A stretch of 64,000 nt of DNA from Sialis fuliginosa (taxonomy: Eukaryota > Arthropoda > Insecta > Megaloptera > Sialidae): the NCBI GenBank assembly GCA_961205875.1, contig OY540810.1:4898001-4962000 (forward strand), read 5' to 3'. The translations under genes and the position numbers were made by a program. The notes under the pieces were generated by a model. It saw only the letters and a program-made list of their open reading frames with translations. It was not told the DNA's origin and searched no databases. Numbering within the stretch: position 1 is the first letter of the stretch; each line of letters begins with the position of its first letter. Positions 34,178-43,860 of the stretch are shown piece by piece.

Positions 34178-34955
34178 CGTAGACATAGAGAATGGACCAC
34201 GCATCTGACTCGAGAGCAGAGTCGTGTCAAAAGAAAGAGATGGAAACAAGTTTGGAATATACTTGTCCTTTTTTTTGAGGAGTGTAACTATTTCATTCTT
34301 GGTCCCGAACATTACAAATATTCATAGATAAAGAGGTTATAAAAAAAAAAATAATTAACGTTATAAAAAATTTTATAAAAAAAAAACAGTTATTGTTTTC
34401 TAAATAATATAAGTTTCGAATTTTTTGACCCAATTTTAATATCTTGTTCTTCCTTTTTCGTAGCTTCGTAATGTAACCTAATATCAAAAAAAATATTTAA
34501 AATTTTGTTTTCGTATGTGCTGTTTGTAAGTGTAGCAATTCACCTCATCATTTTGTAGCAACCACGTGAGAATTGATTTAAAACTATTTTTTATTAATAT
34601 ATATTTAATATTTATGGTAGCAAAAATGTTATTTTCCCGGAATATCCGTTCATAATTTTGCAAATTTCAATCAGATCAATTGATTTTTTTTTAAATTTCC
34701 TCGATGAAATATGAACCATTATACATAGTATGTTTATTTACTTTTCTAATAAAAAACTTATTGCAAAAAAATCACAAGATAGATATACAAAAATATATCT
34801 GACAGAAATACTACCCTGAACTATAGTAACTATAATCAGATTCATAGAAAAAGAGGCAGATATATTCCAAACTACACTGCATCTCTCTCTCCCTTTTTGA
34901 ACAGATGTTATACCATTTAGTTAATACAGAATGCACTGTCCATTCTCTATGTCTA
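34178..34955. mobile_element. Mutator-like (MULE-type) non-autonomous element with 10-bp target duplication
   Basis: TGGTCAAAAT occurs at 34168-34177 and 34956-34965, immediately outside the ends. The left end TAGACATAGAGAATGGAC is mirrored at the right (GTCCATTCTCTATGTCTA). Inverted similarity resumes about 80 bp further in (AGTTTGGAATATA / TATATTCCAAACT), giving terminal repeats of about 85-100 bp with a variable middle. Long inverted repeats with a 9-10 bp duplication are the Mutator signature. The interior (778 bp in all) has no transposase; frames 34293-34487 and 34811-35020 are incidental. Confidence 0.7.
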
Positions 34956-34965
34956 TGGTCAAAAT

Positions 34966-35762
34966 AGTATCTAACAACCAAATAAAGAGCGATCCACATA
35001 CTAATATTTATCGAGTACATACATAAAATTACGTATTCATAGAGCGATATGTCATTTATAATAATATTCAGTATTTTTTAGCACGTACGCGTAATTTTTG
35101 GCTAAAAATAAACAGCACGTCATCAAGTTTTCATTGTGTGTACCCCGCCACTAACCCATATTAACCATTTCCTTGACAGTTTTATGTACTTAATGACAGC
35201 GGAAGCAATATATTATATTTTTAGCATAATTAAGAATAATTTGTTGGTCCCCGTGTTTTTGAGGAGCCGTATGGTTTGTGTGTGTGTCATTAATTACAAT
35301 AACTCGCCATTTTTCATTAACAGAGTCACACGGGTTATTCTAATCACTTTATAAGTGCACATATTATATACATGTGAATGTTCGTAGGGGTGGTCCATTA
35401 CTAATTATGATTATGATGTCATCTATTGAATTTTTGATTGTACCAAACATATACAGTTACAGTAACAATTGTAAGTAGAGTCGCATGCAGAAGTGGTCTT
35501 ACAGTTTTCATTTATATTCGCTTATCACAAACTTAGTAGGCTCCTCCCATTATAATATTTAAATCATTTCTCCATATACCAAACAAAGACAGATATTTTG
35601 AAACTCATTAGCTAGATGAAGAAGTACTTTTCGTTTATAGTATACTCATATATATTTGTGCGATTAAATTGTTATGTACTATTGAAAATTGTAAAAGTAA
35701 AAATATTTGATAAGTATTGCAAATTTTAGTATTTAAATATATTTAATTTGATATAAAATTAA
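34966..35762. other. No gene seen
   Basis: AT-rich. The 72-codon plus-strand frame at 35136 resembles no protein. Confidence 0.5.
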
Positions 35763-35766
35763 TTAA

Positions 35767-36004
35767 CCCAATCGTGACTAGCATTGCATATATGCAACAA
35801 AGCGCTTTTGTTAAAATTTTGCGTTGCTGTAAGATTATTTTAATTTGAATGGGTTTGAAATCATACTTATTTCGAGTATTGGACTGAATACAGCAACAAT
35901 GCAATTACCAACATTCTGGAGTTTAAGTATACTTATATAGGTATGAATTGATGACAGAAAAATCAGCAATATCAGTAACAAAAAAATCCTCGGGCACGAT
36001 TGTG
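35767..36004. mobile_element. piggyBac-like MITE in TTAA, second family
   Basis: TTAA at 35763-35766 and 36005-36008 flanks a 238-bp element beginning CCCAATCGTGACTAGC and ending CTCGGGCACGATTGTG. The inverted repeat is C(C/A)CAATCGTG(A/C)C. The ends differ from the element at 10753-11261, so this is a separate family with the same target preference. Confidence 0.65.
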
Positions 36005-36008
36005 TTAA

Positions 36009-38260
36009 TGAAATGGACGTATATTTCTGTTTTTATCTAAAATGATGTAACTATATAAGCTCCGCCCTAGAAAAAAAAACCGATGGTCTTTCTAATTTTG
36101 AATCTTTTCTGAAGGCGATAGTACATGGATAGGGCAGGTGGTATAAAATATGTACTTAAGTAAAAGATAACATGAAATAATAGTTATTAACTTACCAGCA
36201 TAGGGAAGTTATTGCAATGAGTGAAGGCCATTTCATCTCGGTCTAGTTTCGAAACCGAGACCGAAAAAAGTTTTGTCTCGGTATGCAACTCTAGTGTTTG
36301 GTCTAAACCATTTTTTTATAATATTAATAATAAATAATATAATAATGTTAGATCACAGTTAATAATAATAAAACATGAATTTTTAATAATAAAGAGGCTA
36401 AAATATTCATAACTTATTTAATGTAATTTACAAACAATAAAAAACGTATAAAATGAACTTAAAAATGTGTGTAAACAATTTGAATGGAGCACATTGATAA
36501 ACCATATATGTAAATAATAAATTAACTACTATTTAAAAACACCAGAAAAAACAACACAATTTCCAATAAAAACAACAAAAAATTGTAAACATAACTAACG
36601 ATAAAACGGCAATCTGTAAATTGTGTTTATTTTTTTGTAGATTTTTGCTCTGCTTGTTTGTCCATTATGGTAATTAATATTCGATTTTTAATTTATGCAT
36701 ATGCCCCACATGGTTGATAAACTTTAATAGTATTTTCTTGTTTACAATTAATTTTACAACGCTATACTGCGTTGATGTTTTTTTTCTTCAGTAACTTGAT
36801 CGATTAATTATTTGAAAATGCATAGCGGATGTTCAACGCGCAATCCAATTATTCAATTCAATTAATCTTGCTAGTATTTATATGGTGGTGCCTTTTTTAT
36901 CCTGTTGCTTGTGGAAGTGTTGATGTTATGATCCGATTTCAATGCATTGATTGAGCAGGAAAAAAAATCGAAACTTTATTAACTTTGATGTTGACGAGTT
37001 CATTAGAAATAGGAAAAATATATTTAAACATAAAATTTTATGTACGTTTCTACAACTATTTTTTATATATGTACTACTTATATTATTTGAAGAACCCATT
37101 GTAGTCCAGGTATAATATTTTATTGAATACAAAACCCTGGTAAAATGTGTAATCGACTTTCAGTTTCAATCGATAATTATTTAAATCATTGTTTCCTTAG
37201 TTAGGCATTTACGCATGTATACAAGTTGGTCCGGTTTGGAAAACTATAAGACTCAGGTGCAAACTTTGTAGGTAACATTATAACGCACCAAAATAATGAT
37301 AAAAATACCACATATTATTATAGGTACTTTGGAGAAAAATGTTATTTTCATTAAAAAAAAATGTATATATTTTTTTGACTTTGATGAGCAATAACTCTGA
37401 ATTAGAAACACGGTTAGCAATAATGGTAATACTGAAAAATGTTATTTAATTACCTATGAAACTGCTCTAGTTACATTACTTTGGAAGTTATCAGATAATT
37501 TTTGTTTGTAAGTACTACTCTGAAGGAACTTTTTAAAGATTTTGTAGGTCTGTATTGGTACAAATATCATATTTGTATAGGTATACGTTATAATAACGAT
37601 ATATCATGCAATCAAAATCAAATGTTACATAGATATTTTTGAAAATTTAATTATAATATTGAAAATGTATATTTGAATAATATTAATTTAAGAGTTATTA
37701 TGAAATAAAGCGAATATTTTCGCACGGGTTCTACTATTATGTATGTATAATATAAAACATCGCTGAATTTCCTGTAACACTACCTATCCAGTTTGCGGTA
37801 AATATTAAGATTGAATAAATAATAACAGGCCTGTCAAACATGAAATTAGCATGTTGTTTTTTCTGTGAAATAATACACAGAACAAACTGTTTCGGCGACA
37901 GATATATTATTTTCCAGAATCGTGTCTGATATTTATTACATCCAACTAACACTTTCACAGCTTGTTTTTTGAGTATGAAATGTCAAGTAATTATGTTAGA
38001 CATTATCTGTAGCCCGATGAGATTAAAAATAGTCCAACTTATTTATACTTATGTACATTAACGTATGTCATGTTTATTTTGTATAATTATTTTTTGTAGA
38101 TTTTCTTATAATTTATTACTTTGTATTTGACTCTTGTCTATGGTCAGTTTTTTAGTCAATGAGAGATAAATGGTGCCACCGAAGAATTATTTTATAAAAA
38201 TATTTTACTACTTAAGGAGTTGCAATTAATTACTGAACATTCTTCCTTAGAAGTTTTTGA
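36009..38260. other. No gene seen over 2.2 kb
   Basis: AT-rich. A GTCTCGGT-rich inverted patch (CTCGGTCTAG...AACCGAGACCG) is at about 36237-36284. Short frames only. Confidence 0.5.
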
Positions 38261-38325
38261 GAAACACTTCTGAAGAAGACCCTGACATGAGAGTCGAAAT
38301 ATCAAGTGATATCATATGATGACAA
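38261..38325 (+). ncRNA. Hammerhead-like retroelement RNA motif (stem I missing)
   Basis: CTGAAGA at 38270-38276 fits the hammerhead CUGANGA core. A paired segment follows (GAC...GTC and CT...AG, 38278-38295), then GAAA at 38296-38299, then a 5-6 bp helix ATATCA/TGATAT ending in the cleavage-type triplet ATC at 38311-38313. The bases on either side (ACTT and ATAT) do not form a stem I. Such motifs are known from Penelope-like elements and retrozymes; here it is probably a decayed remnant. Confidence 0.35.
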
Positions 38326-38716
38326 CTTAGACAACAGCCCGAAAAGTTAACTCTTATGGACAACGGCCTCGAAAGCTTACAAAAGAAAACTATGGAAATA
38401 TTTATATTATATTACAAATACATGTAGATAATTGCTTTGATTTTCTCAACTAGGTTTAAATTTCGTTCTCGAGTTTGGTTATAAACATCAAGGTAAGAGC
38501 TTACACATTAATTAAAAATTAAAATAAAAAAGTATATCTTACAGCATAATTTAATTCAATTTTGCCATTTAATCAGTTGAATTGAAGTGGATTTGAAAAC
38601 ATATTTTCGATAATTAATAATTAGAAGACTCCATAAAATAATTTTAATATTAATTGTAAGTATAATATAGTTTAAAAGTTAAGTCTTTAGTTTTAAAAAG
38701 TATCAAAAGTCAAAAC

Positions 38717-38742
38717 TTAAAAAAACAATATTGTTTTTTTAA
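38717..38742. other. 26-bp perfect palindrome
   Basis: TTAAAAAAACAAT followed by its exact inverse. It could form a cruciform, but A and T runs make chance palindromes likelier. Confidence 0.4.
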
Positions 38743-39222
38743 ACAATCCAAAGCATCGTATTTTCTGCAATTTTCAAAATACTTTGTAAGAATTACTTTT
38801 GGTGTACATGAAGAAACTCATGACGCTAATAATTAATTAACGGTTTTGAAATCAAGCTTCAAAACAAAAACGAAATATTTTCAAGTTTGTATACTTAACC
38901 AAGTAAATATTTAAATGCATCTTAAATGAGATTAATTTCCCTATGTTTCATAGTTGAATGTTTTACTAAATTCTAAAATATATAAAATTAAAACATTAAA
39001 AGCCTTTTATATTTATTGTACGCAGATATCATACTTTTTTCTAATATGAAAGTAATATATTTTTCAAATAAATCATATCTTACAAGCAAAATTCGCAATT
39101 ATCCTTATCGTATCAAGGACCTACGTGAAGGAAAACTCTACTCGTCCCTTTTCCTGGAATTTCTGAACAACTTTCACCACATCGCGGTTTACTTTAAATT
39201 GAAACGAAAGTAAGTGTGAATG
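38743..39222. other. No gene seen
   Basis: Contains a 65-codon plus-strand frame (39016-39213) with a basic end (YFKLKRK); unrecognised. Confidence 0.4.
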
Positions 39223-39250
39223 CCCCACTAACAAGACTGTAGTAGTGGGG
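39223..39250. other. 8-bp hairpin CCCCACTA/TAGTGGGG
   Basis: A perfect GC-containing stem with a 12-base loop in AT-rich DNA. No poly-T or gene context assigns it a role. Confidence 0.35.
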
Positions 39251-39546
39251 ACACTCTGAAAAAGTTCTAAATAAGTTTTTCTCTCTTTTCGGAGTTTCCA
39301 TTTATTGTCGCTTAAAAGAATTCTTGTTTGAAACTCAACTCAAATGAAACGATAGTTAAAAAGTGTAGTACATCTTTAAATGTAAAATTTGTGTATTATA
39401 GTTGTGAAACCGAATTGGTTTTTTGTGTAAAAAGATATTGATATTGATTTTGTTTGGTTTTTCTTTTAATCATCGATTTTTATCAACGGATTGACAATAT
39501 TTTAAATTAACAATTTAGTTGGAATACAAGTCTTCAGGATGGATCT

Positions 39547-39635
39547 TGGCTTCTGAAGATGTCCATTGCAATGTGTACTGAAACGTTGGCCGTTAACACG
39601 ACCAAATCGACGTGGCTTACACTCAGAAGCCAAGT
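39547..39635 (+). ncRNA. Hammerhead-like motif enclosed by an 11-bp outer stem
   Basis: CTTGGCTTCTG at 39547-39557 pairs with CAGAAGCCAAG at 39625-39635. Inside, CTGAAGA (39555-39561) is followed by a CATTGCAATG-centred helix, then GAAACG, then an ACG/CGT helix and T. Conserved hammerhead words are present, but the outer stem overlaps the CTG of the core and stem II has mismatches. The CTTCTGAAGATGTCC...GAAACGTTGG pattern is one I associate with 3' regions of insect retroelements. Confidence 0.35.
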
Positions 39636-39639
39636 TCCA

Positions 39640-40439
39640 ATTTAGATAGAAGTATGTATGTAATTAAAAACTAAAGTTTTGAAATTTATTTCCATTCTGC
39701 ATGTGAGCCCCTGATTAAGACTGAAGTTATCAAAAATAAATATTTGTATGATAGATATAGTTATACAAATTTGTGTGTATTTTGTCATAAAACGTGACTT
39801 CTGAACAAATCCATATTTAATTGAACTTCATAACAAATGTTTGATGTTTAATTATTCATCCCTGAATTATATGAAGTATAGACATTTATAAAGATCACAA
39901 AATACAAAATATATCATTGTGGTGAATTACCATTTCGAGTCGCAATGGTTTAATATTTTTCCAAGGTCAACAACCCCTTTACAATTAACTTTGATTTCAT
40001 TTAAACAAAACCGCTTCGTAGATAATACAGAATATATAAATAAACAAGAGAAACCTATACAAAATTTATTTCATCTCAGAAAACAGTCTTAATACATACA
40101 ACTCGGGCAGACATTCAGTTTGTACAAATTACTACACCGAAGTCTTCATGAATATTCAAGATTGCGCCTCGTTTTTGTAACCTCACACCACCCTGTACAC
40201 CCCAATCAAAATACCACACTACTGGCGACGAGCAAAACATCCCTAACATGTCTCACTATGGGGTATTTCAACTATTTATGTGTTTTATTGTCTCGATGAC
40301 TTTGTGGTCATTCTGTTTATACCAGCTAAAATAATTGGTTTATTTGCGGTTTTGTATTTACAATTAACGAACATTGTAGTTTTAGTATAAAGTTTTAAAT
40401 TCAAAGGTATAGATTTTCTGAGAAGACTACATAAAATTA
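39640..40439. other. No gene seen
   Basis: AT-rich; a GC-richer patch at about 40140-40260 lacks a convincing frame. Confidence 0.5.
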
Positions 40440-40740
40440 TTTATTTTTAACAATAATATAAAGGAGCTCTCATACATACTATTCTTATAGGAAATGAGGT
40501 TTCGCAGATTTGGTTCAAATTCTGCAAAGGATATGAGGGTCCATAAGGCGGATTTTTGTGTGAAAAAAAAAGTTTAAAATCCTTTATTTGAAAGTATTTA
40601 AATGATGCCCATTTAGGAAATGCCAGTCTTGACGATGGGTCCAAACTTGGTCCAATATTGGGTTGCCAAGTGTTGTGTTTTTGATATTGGTCCCAGTCAA
40701 GGCCAACCTTAAGATACCAAGCTTCAATCAATGACAATGT
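40440..40740 (-). other. 96-codon frame of unknown status in GC-richer DNA
   Basis: Minus-strand frame 40447-40737 begins MSLIEAWYLKVGLDWDQ and has several Trp, Pro and aromatic residues (GPSLDPSSRLAFPKW), less biased than the Lys/Ile/Asn/Phe-rich noise frames elsewhere. I recognise no family, and no splice or promoter signals are clear. It may be an uncharacterised repeat or a small coding exon. Confidence 0.2.
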
Positions 40741-40819
40741 TAATATTTATAATAATATTATTATTATAACTTAATTAATTAAATGTGTAAATTGAAATCT
40801 ATAAAGCATTTTAGGTATT

Positions 40820-41775
40820 CGACTGACCAAAGATGCACTTCGACGAACAACCTATGAGTAGTTTTTCCTGTATAGCTACACAAAGAGAAAAGGAGATGGG
40901 TTCTGTTTATACAGATACTTGACCATTTGTAACAATAAAAAACTGGTTCAAGATATTTCGCTAGGATCGAGAAAAACTAGAAGATTATCCATTGACGGAA
41001 GCCCCGTAACTGAACATATCCTGAAATATTGATTGTCTGAAAGAAGTTTTTTCTGAATGATCGTCGTTCGAAAGCAAAGGAAATTTTTAGGAGACCTATT
41101 AATGGGATAAGTGTAGAAAAAAAAATTGAATATACTTTTCAGTCTACAAAAAAGGGGGTTGAAATAATTTTTTTTTTACAAAAATATTATAATTTCTGTT
41201 TTTGGGTTATCAATACGTCCGTATACCAAATTTCATTTTAATCGGTATACAATTTATATAGACGGACGGATGGACGGACAGAGCGAAATTATAAGAGTTC
41301 CTAAAAAGGTGAAGGTCACTCAAGGCATCAAAAAGGTAATGTAATTTTTTGGGACTGTAAGGGAATTTTTTTAGTGAATTTAAAAAAACGAAATAGAGTT
41401 GTTAACGCGGCTTATTATTCCGATTTATTGTGGAAATTAAAGCAACAAATCGTTTAGAAGCGACGAAGAAAGCTGACAATGAGTCGAGGTATCCGCCTGC
41501 TACAAGTACACACTAGTGCCATTTCCATTTTCGAGAATATGGTTTTACAAAACTTCACCACCCACCGTACAGTCCCGACTTAGCTCCTAGTAATTATTTT
41601 TTATTTTCAAAATTAAAGTCTGACCTTGAATGATAACGTTAAACACGCTGTTTTTGACGTTTGTGTAGAAAAAAATTCAAAGTACTTTTACAGCAGTAAG
41701 TGTTAATTAAGAGATATGAAAAAATGTACAAGGGAGGCTCTATTGAAAAATATAATAAAGTTTTCTTTTTCTTCT
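40820..41775 (+). pseudogene. mariner-family transposase relic, interrupted
   Basis: N-terminal piece (40941-41030): NWFKIFR, stop, DREKLEDYPLT, shifting frame into GSPVTEHILKY, matching the helix-turn-helix linker WF..FR.GD..LED.PR.GRP of mariner. C-terminal piece: VHTSAISIFENM (41502-41537, ARPHTA region), then HPPYSPDLAPSNYFLFSKLK at 41559-41618, which holds the last catalytic Asp (41577-41579) and the YSPDLAPSDY signature. RYEKMYKGG...IEKY then ends at about 41773. Catalytic residues upstream are lost. A repeat at 41080-41345 sits in the middle. At least two stops and two frameshifts make it dead. Confidence 0.8.
41080..41345 (-). repeat. CATAGACTGAAAAG family, antisense copy nested in mariner
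   Basis: AGGAGACCTATTAATGGGATAAGTG and ACTTTTCAGTCTA are the reverse of blocks in 19128-19520. TTTCTGTTTTTGGGTT and GTATACCAAATTT are the reverse of 43430-43470. It ends with ACGGACGGATGGACGGACAG and AGTTCCTAA. It splits the mariner relic and is therefore the later insertion. Confidence 0.65.
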
Positions 41776-41779
41776 GATT

Positions 41780-43389
41780 CTTCCTATGTTAGGTCGTATT
41801 GTATGCTATGGACCATAAACGCATATAAAATTTCATTGAATAATTTGGAAAAAAAAGTATCCCCAGAATAATAAATAATATTATAATGTAATATAAATAT
41901 TAGCTTCAAACCATTTACCTATCCTTTTTCTCTGAAAAGTTCATTATTATAAAATATGGTAGTAAATGACAAATCTTCTCAGAAACTAAGATAAAGATTT
42001 TTACGTCTGTTCTGAATTAATATTAAATAAATTAATGTTTGTTTATATAAAAATGAGAGTTACATACTTTTTGTACGAACTATTCACAACATTGAATATT
42101 CACGAAGGGAAGGGGGTGAGATCTGTGTTACGCCCACGATATACATATCTCCGTTCGACAGAGACTCGTTAACAAAGAATATTGTATTTTAAATTTCCTG
42201 TACTCGCTGTATTATGTATGTTTTCAAATTTACAATAAATTTAAATTGATTTAATTTTCTCACAGCACGAAGAAGATAAAAAAGAGTACGATAGAAAATA
42301 TGTTTTGATGTAATTTCAATTTCAAATTTCTTTTCTTTTTTCAATTTTTAAATTATCATTATTATGCAATATTAACTATGCATATTTGAATTTATATTTC
42401 ATTTTAAACATAAGTACACATATATTGATTCATATATGATAATATATATAAACACGAATAAAGTAAACAATAGTGAGCACATGCATTTGTTAATTAGAAC
42501 AGTAATAATCAATAATAACCAGAAATTGCTTATTCTGTGAGGTACTACAGATTCATGATTTCATAAAATAATTAAAACAGTTAAAACATTACATAGATCA
42601 TAACTAACCACACCGTAATTATAAAACAACTGTAACTTTTGTCTTATGGCTTCAATGTATGGGGACTTTTTCAGATGCACTCACTAATATATCTACTACG
42701 CCTGTTTAAAAATATTGTCATACCTACATGATAGCTAACTTTCAAGTACATAATTATCAAATGACTTAATTAAATTGTTGTAATATACAAAAGTCAAATA
42801 AGGAAAAATAAATCAAAATAAAATATTCAAGTATTAAAATTTAAGTTATTATATTTAAACAAAACCAACTTGTATATTATATGCAAATTCTTGATTACAT
42901 AAACTTCTTTATGCTCATTCTATATAGTGTCGGTTCGTTAGGATAATCAAGTAATTGCGACGATGTCCTAGCGTGATATTCAGTTATTCAGTGTAATACA
43001 AAAAAGGATTGTGGATTTATATTTGTTTTGTGTTCTTAATTAAATTATTTAGGACGAAAATTTTGTTTAATTTTGTTAAACCATGTATTAATGTCTTAGT
43101 TAAGAATTACTTTAGCTTTGATGAAGTATAATGGATATTAATTGGATACGTTTTATGTACGAAATGATTTAATTTAAACATGTAAGTTTTCTCTTTCAGA
43201 TTTTTATTAATCTTGTATACGGATTAAATTTTCTACAACTGTTTTCTGTATAATTCCATTAAAATATATAAGTTAATTTTACAGAATTTAAAACTATCTA
43301 ACTATTTTATTGTGTGGCCAAAAATTAAAAAATAAAATTGGAAAATGTAAAAACATTAGTGTTTTCAGGAGGTTAGATTTTATGTGCTT
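41780..43389. other. No gene seen
   Basis: AT-rich. A small GC-richer patch at 42100-42170 (AGGGAAGGGGGTGAGATC) is without context. Confidence 0.5.
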
Positions 43390-43860
43390 TTTATACATAT
43401 ATAAAATGTATATCAACTAAGATAAAATTTGGTATAGGGACGTAAATTGAAAACCCAAAAACAGAAATGATAAGATTAAAAAAAAAATTATTTGGACCCA
43501 CTTCTTACAGACTGAAAAGGATATTCAAATTTTTTTTCTTCACTTATATCCCATAAGTCTCCTAAAATGCAACAAAAAATGTTTTAAGACCTTTTAATTT
43601 CAACCCTTCAGTTACGATATATTTGCATTAAAAGTCGTTATCAGAGCGTCCCTCCACCTTCGATTTTCTAAACTATCGATTCAAAACATCTGAAAAAATA
43701 CCAAAATGTAGCTTTTAATTAGTACTTTCACTGAAAATTATAACAAACACTGTAGTGAAAATAGTTTATAAAATTTTTTGAAATAACTTGTATATAAACC
43801 ATAGTGAGAATGACTTCGGAACCCCATCACGAACTTGGTCGTTTTATCTTATATATTTTT
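43390..43860 (+). repeat. CATAGACTGAAAAG family, third locus
   Basis: Runs from TATCAACTAAGATAAAATTTGG through CAGACTGAAAAG (about 43508), TAAGTCTCCTAAAATGCAACAAAA, CAGAGCGTCCCTCC and GAAAATTATAACAAACACTG to ACTTCGGAACCCCATCACGAACTTGG. Aligns along its length with 19380-19770 and shows what lies upstream of that unit. Confidence 0.7.
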
